Numbered from the stretch's first letter, positions 46,439 through 58,410 are shown. The stretch is 64,000 bases of DNA from Sipunculus nudus (GCA_026874595.1 CM049316.1:33053339-33117338), one strand, 5' to 3'. A program made the numbers and translations. Notes: generated from the letters alone by a model not told the origin.

Positions 46439-46665
46439 GACAACACTCAACAGTTTTTGTCCTCGGTCGTCGCCGAAGTATGTTTTCTTTGAAATGTTCA
46501 AAGACGACGGAACAGACCGTCGCCTTTTGTACATAAATGTGTACCCCCGGCACCCTGAACTGGAACAGATTTCGGGTGTCACCCCTTGGCGCCACGGCCC
46601 TCGTAACCCAGAATGTGGCCCATTGCCCTGGGATACCCTAGTAAAGCGCGGCAACGCCATGTTTG
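46439..46665 (+). CDS. Best candidate internal exon, unrecognised product
   Basis: Acceptor CTTTTTACCGACCTTTCTTCACAG ends at 46438 and donor TTTG|GTAAGTGAG follows 46665; both are near consensus. The 227 nt are open in one frame, entering with one base of a split codon (phase 2) and leaving in phase 1. Third positions are G/C-rich, unlike the surrounding DNA. The peptide runs TTLNSFCPRSSPKYVFFEMF, then KDDGTDRRLLYINVYPRHPE, then LEQISGVTPWRHGPRNPECG and PLPWDTLVKRGNAMFG. It is rich in Pro, Arg, Trp and Cys and looks like a folded domain, but I do not recognise it. The minus strand is also open here (46433-46660), a common effect of GC-rich sequence. Confidence 0.42.
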
Positions 46666-46809
46666 GTAAGTGAGACCCCAGACTTAAGATTTACCAAAAG
46701 GTGTATTGAAAAGACAGTGAAAAAACACGCCACTGGTTTTTATTACCAGTAGTCCGGCGCCAATTTACGGATTTTGAGTTAATCATACATGTGATTGACA
46801 GTGTTGTGG
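46666..46809. other. Short spacer downstream of candidate exon
   Basis: Ordinary sequence between the donor and the palindrome-rich element. Confidence 0.5.
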
Positions 46810-47315
46810 GATTCGAGTCCGGACTCGACTACACTTTTTTTTACTCGGAATCGGGTTTTGACTTGAGTTTTTTATTCGAACTTGGCGGTAAGTACTCGAG
46901 GAATCAGTTCTAGTCAATCTCGAGGCCAATAGAAGAAATCTCTGTCACATATTATAAAGACTTTTGTACATTTGCAAACCACTCACCGAATAATACAAAA
47001 TGATAACACTATATATACAAAGCTTTGCATAGCATCTGAAACTATAGGTATATACTTAACCATTTTAGTAAATCTTACATAAGATCCCATATATCTTAAT
47101 ACCAAAAAATTTAAATATATAAAAAATTCCATTTTAAATTGTTTAAGGATATTTGTATTGGACACGGATATTGAGTCGGAGGTGCAAATGACTCGGACTC
47201 GGAGACGGTGGACCTGGACTCTAACTTCTAGGACTTGGACTTGGACTCGAGTCTCCTGGACTCGGACTTATACGCCGACTCGGATGGTGCGGACTCGACT
47301 ACATCACGGGTCATT
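46810..47315 (+). mobile_element. Palindrome-rich element, GACTCGGACTC family, copy 1
   Basis: The left arm (46810-46925) contains the perfect palindrome GAGTCCGGACTC (46815-46826) and further ACTCGAG words. The right arm (47158-47310) is an array of GGACTTGGACT/GGACTCGG units with GACTCGAGTC at 47244-47253. The core of about 230 bp is AT-rich. A second copy, in the same orientation, lies at 55215-55560 with matching core words (AACACTATATATACAAAGC against AACTATATACCAAGC). The frames here (47158-47361, 47235-47564) are products of the array. Confidence 0.75.
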
Positions 47316-48092
47316 GATACTTCAAACAGATCTGGTCATGAAATGTTTTTGGATAAAATAGTGTGTACATTCCACACTAAAAAATATGGCTATGTGTCTA
47401 ATAGGAGGACATTTTCTATATCTGTAACGATATTCTTTAACACACACACAAATCGCGAAAGGTCTTGCTCAAATACCTTAATACATAATTTTTTTTTTCA
47501 TTCGTGTGCGAACTATTTGCAATCAGTATGCGTCGAACCGTCTGTTAACATGCTATTCCATTAGTGAATAATTATACTTATTATGCCTAAAGTTACCAAG
47601 ATTTTATTAAAAAAGGATTTCAATTCTTAAGTGATGATAGCTTCTTCATAAATTTACCGAATGCAGTTGCTATGGAAAACGTGACGCAGTTCCTATGAAA
47701 ATATCAGCTGCCATTATCAATTTCATCCGCTTGTTCAAATCAAAAACTTAAGCGTAGACTCGACATATTTGTTCTTGTCCTCGAGGTTTCCGGCTTTTTC
47801 GGATTCAGGTTAAAGTACGGCCGCCAGAGCATCAGATTCATTAAGGCCTCCTTAAGACTGACAGAAGTTGATATCGTTGGATACAGGTTGATACAAGGGT
47901 TGATATATATTTGTTGTGGATGGATTTTCTAATTTTATATTATTATAATGTTACCCCCCCCCCCCCCCCGCTTCAATAATTGGATACTTCAAAATTAAAA
48001 ACATGTAGGATTTTTTATCCTCTTATAAAAGGTATCACAGTATGTATTTAAAGTTTCTCTGACTTCGTCTTTCACAATTCATTTCACACCCT
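47316..48092. other. Spacer with C16
   Basis: C16 at 47954-47969; otherwise nothing recognised. Confidence 0.5.
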
Positions 48093-48630
48093 CTTTTCAG
48101 GTTATCGACCGGTGATTGGATTTTGATTGTAGTTACCCCCGGGGGAAGTCTGAACCTTATTCCAGGTTACCTACGTACTGTTCAGATTAACTTCTAGCTT
48201 ATTTAAATAAATGATAAATTATTATGCTTTTAATGAGGATATATTATTTTAATGAGCCAATGCGAAAGATAGGAGATTTAAAAGAGAACAAACATATGAA
48301 ATATAAAATTGTAGCAAAATCTAAATTGTATTGTTTACTATATTTATATTGACTCATACACTTCACCAAAGCGCATGACACATAACATGCAAACATAAGA
48401 TATACTAAGCTTCAAACTAACTTGGAAAAACGAGAAGAAGAAATTTTATGATTTTAAAGTTTATAGACATAGGGAAAAAAAGACTTTTTTTAAGGGGAAG
48501 TCTAAAATTGAAGGAGGTTATTTGAAACTGGCTTCAAGTTACCGATAGGTGTATTTTGAAATCGATTTCAGATAACCTCCCTGTAATCTAAAGCGCAGAT
48601 AACCTGAAATCTCTAAACTGATGTTAGGAG
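48093..48630 (-). mobile_element. Palindrome-rich foldback element, GATTTCAGATTACC family, copy 2
   Basis: Its reverse complement follows 38015-38530 through both arms and the core. The left arm again carries CCCCCGGGGG (48136-48145) next to repeated CTGAACC/CAGGTTACC words. The right arm (48510-48615) repeats TTTCAGATAACC and AACCTGAAATC. The core shares GATAAATTATTATGCTTTTAA and AAACATAAGATAT with copy 1. No coding capacity. Confidence 0.8.
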
Positions 48631-50569
48631 CTTTTTAATATGGAAACCCTTATGCCCTCTACCTTCTTATTAAAAAAATCGGCATGTGCTTTAGACAAAA
48701 GGAAGCAAAACGAAACGCAGTATTAAGGAGCTGATATTCTATTTTCAAGCATGTTTTACTTGGATAGCCTATTCAGCTGATTTGCTTCTTTAAATAGGGT
48801 CCTGGGTAAAGTTAATTACACATATAATAAATTAAATAAACATCATAAACATTAAAAAGAATAAAAATGTTATACTATTAGAGACATAGTCGTTACACCG
48901 AAGACATTGAAAATATACGAAGTACATATCTTCATTTCATGTAATCAATAAAAAGGTTGGTTTTACTTTAAATAATAAAAAACGGCTGAACCTTGGGGTA
49001 CCCTGGTTTATTGCGAAATATAATGCAAGGCAACATGCATAAAAATAACACCAATCAATTACATAATTATCACAACATAAACATATATCATATCACGATA
49101 CACTGCACAAAATACTGAGTTCCAGGGTGGAGGGTAGGGTACGGTGAATTACCCCATATTAAATTTACTCTCAAAGCCTAACTTTTTAGACTGTAATTAT
49201 ATAGGTGCAAAGTCCCGTAGGAGGCGAAAACCAGAAACCAACTGCATGACCCACTGTTATTGAGTTACCAAGTTAATGAGTCACGCAAGATAAAGTGATC
49301 AATGAAGCGTTAATTTTAAAGGGGGTCGCGTGTACCTGTGCAGCCTTTGTTTCTGGTATTTAAAGCACAATACAGGTAACATGTTCCTACTTTGTTGTTT
49401 TACATACATTAATAATATATAACTGTGCTATCGTATCAAACATCTATTTAAACGTTTAAAATGGTCGTTATTGTTTCGCAGACCTCAAAGAGAAAGGCAG
49501 CTGCTTCCATAGATAAGGACCAGCATAACTAAAGACCGTGGTTCGTTTTGCATTCGTTGCGGCCTAAGAACAGTTTTATAATATTAAGGTATGTCTTCAG
49601 ACAAACATTTATAGACAAGTGAACACTTAAAATATCGATACCTTTGTTCCTTAGTCATCTAACATTGATACAATCAGATGATGAGAGCGGTTAGGGTAAC
49701 ATTTAACTGAGAAACCAGATATATACAAGGGTCCTAAGAAAACTCTTAATAAGAAATAGAAACAAAAACATTCTGTATATATAAATCAGGAGTATTTGTA
49801 GGTTTCCAACATAAAATTAAGGTGGCCAGGGCCTAGAAAGTTCAATCTAAAGTCACAATGATTCGTAATTCCAGGGAGGTTAAGTTGGTATTCTCCAGGC
49901 CAAACCCGGTATCACATAAATTCCCATTCAGCACAAGGTCTTCATCTTGCGACATAAACGTGTGTCAAAACCGAGCGAATATATCGTTGAAGTATATACC
50001 TTTTTTTCGCTCCGGAGCTATTGTTGCTACAAGCTCTATAGGCGCAGTTAAATAGCTTTTCCTTCCTTTGGTGTTATAAATCACTGTGTAATATATCAGT
50101 GGTTCCTGCGAGAGAACCCCTCCATGGAAATGCCGATTTTTCACCATAAAGTGGCCTTGTACGCCATAGTGTCGCTCATAAAATGATAACGCACGTTTGG
50201 GGTTTATATTCTGATATCATCGACGGCGTCGGTCTCATCCGACATTACACTTTGCCTTCCTGGTCTTTCTGAATTGTTCATTGCTGTAGCTTTTCCAGGC
50301 ATCCTAGGGAGCTTACAACCCGAGCAGTCATAATAGCCACCAGAAGATCATTCGTTATATATTTATACCCATTTATGACCAATATACCCATTCACTCAAG
50401 GGTGGGGAAGGCGCATCCTAATGGTGAAGACTTTTTTGGTGGAGATAACCGCCTCCATTTTTAATGCTTGCTTAATTAAGTATCATGTACATCTCAAGAA
50501 TTCCATTCCGGTTTCGGACTATACCTGACAGTGACCTATACGCTTTTACTTATAATGCTGGCGTCAACT
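48631..50569. other. AT-rich spacer, possible retroelement 3' relic
   Basis: 49480-49560 (GGCAGCTGCTTCCATAGATAAGGACC region) resembles, from memory, the untranslated tails that follow LINE ORF2 in invertebrates, but no coding block accompanies it. A 65-codon frame at 49858-50055 is unsupported. Confidence 0.3.
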
Positions 50570-50790
50570 AGGCTTGGTGTATCATTCCTGGGTCCTGGGT
50601 GTGTGTCATCCCAGCGAGGAACCTTCGAATGGCGCACTCGTTTGTGAGTGAAACACGACTGTTGGGCACAGTCTCCCCATTAAGCCTGCAGAGCGCTCGG
50701 CCTGGGTGGGGGCCGACCTTGAAAAATCTCACCGCCTCGGCTTTGAGTCCTGTGCTCTAGCTACCCCTGAGCCACAGAAGCCGGTTGGGG
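50570..50790 (-). repeat. tRNA-derived SINE, family shared with 7320-7570
   Basis: Minus strand: the head has A-box-like TGGCTCAGGGGTAGCTAGAGC then ACAGGACTCAAAGCC; the B box is degraded. The body shares CGCTCTGCAGGCTTAATGG, ACTCACAAACGAGTG and ACACACCCAGGACC with 7320-7570. The same orientation and block order in both copies define the family. Confidence 0.78.
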
Positions 50791-50824
50791 AGACTTTGTT
50801 TGGGAACGATTCCTAAGATGGAAG

Positions 50825-50908
50825 GCGGACAGAGCAGAACGGGAACCCATAATCTTTCTGTCACAAGTCCAGCGCCCTAACCATTAAACCACCACACTCT
50901 ACAGTATT
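50825..50908 (-). repeat. Second tRNA-like SINE head adjacent to the first
   Basis: Minus strand: A-box TGGTTTAATGGTTAGGGCGC (about 50891-50872) and B-box-like GGGTTCCCGTTC (50849-50838) are spaced as in a tRNA. It differs from the head of 50570-50790, so two SINE families lie side by side, or one inserted next to the other. Confidence 0.65.
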
Positions 50909-51230
50909 ATGTTATCACTTTATTATTATTTTATTATTATTTTAATATATTTATACAGGGTAACTTTTTCATAAGTCATTCTGTTCTTCCACTAGGCCCT
51001 GCATGTGATGTTACTACATGCTATTATATCCTCTTCGCTGCAAGGCAATATTGTGGCTTAAAACAACGCGGTGATATTCGTTTGGGTACTTGTATTAGTT
51101 TATTTCGAAAGGGTAAAGCGTTTGCAAATATGGGTACCGGTCTGATGCGATTTTGTCTGGGTAACCGTACGCAAAAATATGCACCGACAGGGGGCGCCAC
51201 AATCAATCCTGCTCCCTTACCACTATACTT

Positions 51231-51393
51231 GAGGCGGAACCAGAATTTAGGAAAAGGAGGGGACCAGTCCAGGAAGACCAATGACAAAACCTTAACAAGT
51301 TCCTAAGGGGAGGTCCAGGTCGCATAATTCGTATTAAACCCTTAAAACGTTGCGACGGTTGGAATAGGGAAGTCCGGAACCCCCCTCTGGATC
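51231..51393 (+). mobile_element. Small element with GCGGATCCAG-type inverted ends, copy 1
   Basis: The left end GAGGCGGAACCAGA and right end TCTGGATCCGCTTC are imperfect inverted repeats (12 of 14). The interior is G/C-run-rich with no frame. The ends resemble those of 62630-62876. Weakly defined family, inferred MITE. Confidence 0.5.
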
Positions 51394-52059
51394 CGCTTCT
51401 ACACACTGAATAGATATGTGTTTGTTTCTTATCCCAATACATGTACCATCACATTCGTGATCAAACTTGATGTTTGCAATCACTGGAAGCTTCCCCGAAA
51501 CTGCCAAACTGGACGATAATGGTAATCAGCTATAGCGTAAAATGGTAAAAAAAATCAGGTGCAGATCTGAAAAATATGACTCACGTGACCTATTATGCTA
51601 GTTTTGAAATAAGCCACGGGGGATATCAAATGTAAACTTAAAGTTAAAAAAGTAGAAAACAATGTAATCGATGTTTTTTTTTGCGCTCCAGGGATCTATC
51701 TAAACCCAATCCACAAATAAACTTTAACACAGATTTAATATAGAAATTAACTCATCATCAGATTCAGTTAAACTGCACATACGCGATAAAGAGCCTAACT
51801 ACTGGACATTTTAAGAAAGAATAAAGAAGTATAAAGTATAGGGTTCCTTTGTTTCGGTCACTTTTGCAAATGTATGAAAGTAGCCCTATTAGAGGAGAGG
51901 CTTTAATACACTTTTATATCTGGATGAAAGGGTATGAACCGGGGGTCAGATTCCCTAATCACAGTAAAGCTGCACAGTATTAAAAAGAAAACCAAATATA
52001 TTAAACGGGGCACTTGGCAAAACATGATATATTTTTTCCACATTTAGATTATATACAGT
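51394..52059. other. AT-rich spacer, nothing recognised
   Basis: No frames, repeats or RNA motifs of note. Confidence 0.5.
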
Positions 52060-52237
52060 GAACCCAATGTAATAAGACCACTTATTAAACTGCCCAAAAG
52101 TGGTCCTAATTCACAGGTGGACTTATGAGATAGGTCAGTTAAAACCAATTTGAATGCTTTCAGTTCATTCATGTCTGGTCTTATAAAACATGTGATTTTA
52201 TAAGACAGATGGTCTTTCAGACAGGTCGCACTGTATA
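52060..52237 (+). mobile_element. CAGTG-ended small inverted-repeat element, long copy
   Basis: Begins ATACAGTGAACCC and ends GGTCGCACTGTAT, inverted repeats with TA at the outer edge. The interior alternates AAGACCA and TGGTCTTAT words. Homologous to 933-1031 and 31283-31408. No coding capacity. Confidence 0.82.
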
Positions 52238-53647
52238 GCTTTGGTTTCTGCATTTAGGGCTAATCAAGTCCCCTACATTAATGTAACATTTTTATTCGAT
52301 TTTGATACACTTCAATTAAAAAGAATAGCTATAAACAGAATGGCACTCAGTATAGAACGCAAGCCTCCGCCATAGGGTGAGTACATAAAATCAAAATTTA
52401 AATTGACCTTCTTTCGTCCATGTCCCACGATGCCTCCACAAAATTATTATCTTAATATAATAAAAAGAGGGAAAAACATGACCTTCTTAGTGGCGGTAAA
52501 TAAAAAATGTAACTGGAACATGGTCACGCTTTTCTATACTTAAACCATACATATCCAACAGGTGGATGGGTATGTGCTTTCAGCTTATTCTCTTGAATAA
52601 TCTCGTCTCATTTCAATGGTGAACAAACAAACTGAAATAAAATATTTACTGGATTCATTTTGATAGTGCAGCTGTAAGTCGTAAACCTTTCGAGTACGCT
52701 ATGTACAGGACAGGAATGCGATGATACCCATGAACCAATGTACAGCAAATGGTGTTTAGTGATAAAAACATGAAAGCATGAATGGCTTAAATGGCTACTT
52801 GAGAATGAATTATCCCTAATTACTGCATATTTAAGGTCGGACTGACGCCTGGCAGATTGGACCCCTTTCAGGCTGTTATGCAAGCCTGGATGTGTAATCA
52901 GATTAAAAGCTTCCGTGACACCTTTTGTAACAAATGTGTGCCTCGATCCAGTTCTTTACATTTAAACTCTCCGGTCTTTTTCTCTCCTTTAAGTCAGATT
53001 AAGCCATTGAAGTTGCTCAAAAGAAAACTTTCTTTGATTTGTGTCAGGTCTCAAAGAATTTATTCGAAAGAACTTCAAATGTAATGCTACACCTGACGGG
53101 CGAAAATTTAATTTCTGATTTCAAAAACGATTTTAAAAAGAAATTGACTTGTGAAAACACGCTCCTTTGTAAATCAAAATAGACTTCTGATGATAGATCC
53201 TACCCACCAGGACACAGAATTCTACTCATTTCAATAATGACAAAACGTACTCTCGCCCACATGAGCGCCCGTGTTTGTATATTGATATTCTTTTATATAT
53301 TGCAGTGTTCTGCACACAATTTTAACGATAATAGTGGGTTTATTTTTATTTTAAAGCCCATAGAAGAAGTACATATTTTGCCATTGAATCAAGTAAACTA
53401 TAAGGGACAAGGCCCGCGGCCTTTCTCGTTCCATGCTCTTGCTTCACGTTAAGAAATAAATCACATAAGATATTTTATATGACCGGATCATGATTTCACC
53501 CATGTCTGTTCATTTGTTGAATGGTATTTTTGTCTATAGGAAGGATTACACACTGATTTCCATGAAACACTGTAGGCAGTTTGTCTGACATGGACCTTAG
53601 GAAAACCCATTTAAATACTGATGCGGATCTAATGTTAAGTTTTGAAT
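52238..53647. other. AT-rich spacer, nothing recognised
   Basis: Frames of 71-91 codons (52608-52883 minus, 52857-53084 plus, 53237-53452 plus) have no splice or family support. Confidence 0.45.
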
Positions 53648-53815
53648 TGCCGTGCTAGTCTGTTACTTACAGAAAAAAGTAATGTAAATGCTTGACAACT
53701 TTGAAAAAAAGGCAGGTTCTTAGTTTTAAAAGTGCAGGTTCTTAGTCTTAAAAAGCTAGTCTCATGAAAGTTTCAAGCATTTACATTACGTTTTTTTTCT
53801 TATGCGGCACTAGAT
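53648..53815 (+). mobile_element. Snap-back element with GCCGTGCTAG head, copy 2
   Basis: Starts GCCGTGCTAGTCTGT. The arm 53671-53706 (AAAAGTAATGTAAATGCTTG) pairs with 53764-53801 (CAAGCATTTACATTACGTTT). The loop carries a 22-bp tandem repeat of GCAGGTTCTTAG. The head and layout match 18675-18830 although the arm sequences differ. Confidence 0.65.
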
Positions 53816-55214
53816 ATACAGGAGGGAATCAAATAGGATTTTTTAACCACGGGGGAAGGTATGCGCTCTATTAAGTGCGCTCTAGTTGACATCGGCGGTG
53901 ATCAGGATTCAGATTCCATGTAGGGTTAATTGAGTGTTTACAGTAACCCAACCCACCTCTCTTCCTGTAGACTCGGTCCAGGAGAAGACAATCAAAATGC
54001 CAGTGTTTAAATAGGTACCAGATACAGCACACAATCGAAAAATACTGACTTGGCATCCTTTGAATGATATCTCAGGCCACGTGAATCAACAGATTCAAGC
54101 AATATCCGTTAGGCTAAAATCGAACTCCATCAGGCTGGGCCAAGGTACTTGGTATTCTTATGTATGGTTACCTCGCCCTGACTGTTTTGAAATCAAAATT
54201 ACGCTTTCATTCTTGCCCTACAGAGCTCTTTGAATTATCTCAAGTTGAATGGATAACAATAACGTTTTTAATATTATATACCATGTTTTGGGCCCCGGAA
54301 GTAAAAAAAGTGATTTTAAAATTGATGCAATCGCAATAATTCTAGCCTCAGCAGGACTGAAATAAACATCAATGGCTGGGAATGGCTTGAACCAGCTGTG
54401 AGAATGAAAGTAACAGCTTTGTATCTGGAAAAATTGTCCATTTCAGATCCCGACCACCGGTGCCAAGGATGAAATCGACATCAGGCGCGAGCTTTGACCA
54501 GCTGTGAGACTGAAATGAGCAGCATGGCATCTGGAAAAGAAAATGTCCATTTCAATAAAGGCCCTAAATACTTGCTCAGCTTCCAAGGCAAAGTCCATGA
54601 AAGATACCACCGGAATCCAATGGCATTTTTATCAATTTTAATATGATAGTTTGTCGTATATTTGTTTACTTTGTCCACGCTGCCTTCGACGTTTGGACCT
54701 ATTATTCACGAAGGTTTTATTTTCGCAATAATTCCTCTTTCGTGAACATCCCGAATTTGAAAACCTCGCGAACAAAAAGGCAACCCCAGAATTTTTTTCC
54801 AAATGGCTATACTTTCTATCGTTTCTAATAGAAACTCTTTAGATCTGATTCTTCTTTTTATTACCGTTACATTTTACCAGTGTCAATTTTCTGGCAGGAA
54901 AAAAAAGTTACTATATATTTTCTACATAATATTGGTGGTTGTATGATTTGTTAGTGGGTTCTTTCGGATTTCTGACGGATATTTACCAAAAATCCTTGAG
55001 CCACAGGCCAGAAAATTCTGATCGCACCGCTTACAGACTGTTCATTTTTTTTATATCCATGGGTTCAAATAACATCTGGGGAAGGGTGACAAAATAATCT
55101 TAACACATTCAACTGGGCATCAGGCGGCATGTCATATCAACCAGAGTTACATGTGTAACTGGAGACCTTTTAACGTCCGCTGTTATGCAACAACCCACAT
55201 TAGGTTAGATAATA
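53816..55214. other. Spacer with a diverged 105-bp-period repeat
   Basis: 54385-54446 and 54490-54554 are diverged copies (GACCAGCTGTGAGA, ATCTGGAAAA, TGTCCATTTCA in the same order) about 105 bp apart. Nothing else recognised. Confidence 0.6.
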
Positions 55215-55560
55215 ACTCGATTCCGGACTCAAGTCCACGTTGAAGAGACTCGGACTCGGAGGTAAAAACACCAGAAATCAGCCAGAGTCGATCTCGAGTC
55301 AAGTAGAAAAAAAAATGAGCCAGAAGGACGTATATATGCGCTACTTAAAAAAACTATATACCAAGCTTCAGTGTGCATTGGCAAACAATAAATTAAAGAG
55401 CATACATGTGTAAACTGACATGAAAAGAAACATGGAAATCTCAATTTCAAAATTCTTTCAATATTTTCAATTAGATCTGCATTGCAGGTGGACTCGGACT
55501 TTGACTTTCAGTCGGACTTTGATGGTGCTGACCCCCACTATACATGACTAATGTTTGTCA
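55215..55560 (+). mobile_element. Palindrome-rich element, GACTCGGACTC family, copy 2
   Basis: The left arm has CCGGACTCAAGTCC and GAGACTCGGACTCGGAGG; the right arm has GGTGGACTCGGACTTTGACTT and CAGTCGGACTTTGATGGTGC. The core aligns with 46925-47158. Shorter and more decayed than copy 1. Confidence 0.7.
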
Positions 55561-57597
55561 ACATATGTACCGTTGGCGTATGTATAGCTTGTAGATAAAC
55601 AACCTCATAAACCCTTCATAGAAACGTTCTAAGACCCTTTCCTCATTGGAATTACAGACTATTTCTTAATATGTACGGACAGTAAGCCAGAGATCAAATA
55701 AATTCTACAGAAAGGTAGTTGAATAGCTCACTTCCATTGGCATTGACGTCAGTCAAGAAATTCTAGATCTTAGTATTTCTTATACCTGTCTGCAACAAGT
55801 TTCAGGAAAGCAATAAACACAAATAATCTTTAAATTCAGTAAATGACGGCACATTTGCAACAATGTTCTCTATGAGTCCGTTGAATATGGTGACTGGGCC
55901 TGAATGTGCAGATCGGGATCCAATGCCATGGTACTGGTGTTAGTCATGACTGAGTGATGAGTCCCATTAACGGTAATAGCGTTTAATGTTTCCGTCAGGC
56001 CCACGCCAGGATTAAAGGCAAATAGCATGTAAACATGACAGGTTCATGATATATCTAAATAACAACAGCTTATGCATGATAGATTAAGCATTCTTTCAAG
56101 ATCGTGTGATGTATATGGTAAAATATACGATTTATAATTTTAATAGAAATTTATAATGTATACACTATATATATAACACATAATGTATACACTGTATATA
56201 TATATATATATATATAACATAATATATACACTATATAAATATGTGAGGGTGTGTCTGTGTGTGTGGTATACATATGCGGTATACCTTTGATATACATACT
56301 ATGCAAATAAAGAATGTATTTATCTAATACTTATAAAAGAAATTCGGTCCACATTTGTTCGCAATTTTCTCTGAAACCACATTGCGTATGACACTGTGGC
56401 ATACCACATTTTAACGGTTATTGTCCCCGCAGTGACATAGGCAATATGAGAATAAAATAAAAAATGTTTAATGTACACATCATTTTGAGGGATTTTCCGC
56501 TTTTACTCACTTGCGCGAGCATAGCCGAACTGCCTTCGGCAATGACCAGAATGTGTGCATCGTGGTCACTCAACCACACAATTAAGGCCTGTTGTTTATA
56601 TGAATAACGCTTGCTTTCAGTGAGGGATTTGAGCATGTCTGGCCTTTCACCAACGTGCGTGGTCAGTAAAGGTGAAAAACACATGTTTCTCGCTTTATGA
56701 AATGGAGGGTTCAACCCAGGAGGGATAATGACAAACCTAATTCAAGGTCCCAATTTCAGGAACAGGGGTGGGGATGGGTGCAGTGGTGGAGGTGGTTTCA
56801 GGCCTCAAAATTTGTCTGATACGATGGAAAAAAATGGTTGCGCCCGCTGAAAATGCATGGGATACGGACCCTCTGCATGGAATCCCATTGGGTCCGCTTC
56901 CGCTACTTACGAGGTATACATATTTCTGTTTCTTTCTTCAGGAACAGTTTTCTTGCAACATACATTTAATTAATCTTTCAGGTGTTCCTCACATCAACCT
57001 ATTCTTTATACGTTCAACGATAGCAACCATTCAAATATCATAGGAATGAATACCCCCGCATCCCATTCCGGTTCGCAATGTAAACATCATCACTGACCAG
57101 GTCTTCAAGGTAAACACACCAGCGTATGATTTTTTTTGCCACAAGCACAATGTAACAAAATAAATGTAAACAAATATTTGTACATATCTTATTGATACAG
57201 TATTCTACTGAAAACCTATATATTCTTTTAACTTATAGAGTAAACATTAGCCAACATTCGACATCTCGGTTAAAATATCTCCCCAACCCCAGCCCGGTAT
57301 ACCGGGTTTATCAGCTAGTGTATGTATGAAAAGATTTCATCACGTATTACTGTCTTACTCTATCTATCTGAAATATAGTAATATAATATTGTAATATTGC
57401 AAATGTCTATTTTAACAGCTGCTTTTAAGATAAAAAGACAAAATAACCTTTGTCTAATCTAATACATCAGTTAATAAGTTACCTTTGATACCATCAAGCA
57501 ATAAATAAATGTCTAATACAATCCTAATTGTTTTTAGTTTATGGTTAATTTTTAGTTTAAGATTAAAAGGGAAATGAAATGAAAATCTATAGTGATT

Positions 57598-57599
<2 letters not shown>
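55561..57599. other. AT-rich spacer with a TA tract
   Basis: TA-rich repeats at 56158-56240 include (TA)n at 56196-56214. A 98-codon minus frame (56418-56714) and a 91-codon plus frame (56768-57043) have no splice or family support. Confidence 0.45.

Positions 57600-57649
<50 letters not shown>
57600..57649 (+). repeat. (AT)25 microsatellite
   Basis: Uninterrupted AT dinucleotides. Confidence 0.98.
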
Positions 57650-57650
<1 letters not shown>

Positions 57651-58318
57651 CGTTTTACGAAGGAGTATGTTCCGTAGTTTATATGCGTTTCACACGGGTG
57701 TTATTCGCAATATATGACAAGATATCCATTTCATAACGAGCCTGAATATATATAGTAGCAATTAAACTTATACCTAAAGGACTTAAGATAACCAGGGACT
57801 TCTATACAGACCAAATGCTGGCTCAAGTAGAGTCAGGACAGTTTTACAATCAATAAATAATAATTATGTCAAAATGATCAATGGTTTTTGCCAAAAAATA
57901 TCAATTACTGCGTAGTCACATAAGCAAAATTTGATACTGATCACATGAAGACATCATACTAGCTGCCTGGCTCCAGTTAATTAATCATTTATATGATGAT
58001 AGCGCACAAGTATTAATAACCAATGAGCCGAGTTTTAGCACGGGGCTCAGTCACATTACACATTAATTTACCAAGGATCAGTAAAATGTCCTATGAAAGC
58101 GGATAATGGGGCTCTCCTGGGCGCCCAAGGCATCCGTTATTGTCCTAAACTCCATTTATGTGATGTATTATCGCTTAATTTATGCTTTAATTGTCTGAAC
58201 AGAATAAGTGATGAAATGTAATATAAAATAGCGGCAAAATTACGTAATATAATAAGCCCTTGATCAGGATGCTCGAAACACCTGCTTGGAATAAGTGTCA
58301 TTGTAGTTTATCATATCA
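57650..58318. other. AT-rich spacer, nothing recognised
   Basis: No features found. Confidence 0.5.
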
Positions 58319-58346
58319 CTCTCTCTCTCCCTCTCTCCCTCTCTCC

Positions 58347-58405
<59 letters not shown>
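58319..58405 (+). repeat. (CT)n microsatellite with CCCT variants
   Basis: About 43 units, the first third interrupted by CCCT, followed by ACTG and a short (GT)n. Confidence 0.98.

Positions 58406-58410
<5 letters not shown>

Noticed and set aside
47158-47564. Overlapping frames rich in Thr/Trp/Asp/Ser
   Set aside because: Generated by the GGACTCGGACT array of the palindrome-rich element.
49480-49560. Possible LINE 3' untranslated relic
   Set aside because: Based only on remembered resemblance; no coding block or second copy in the window.
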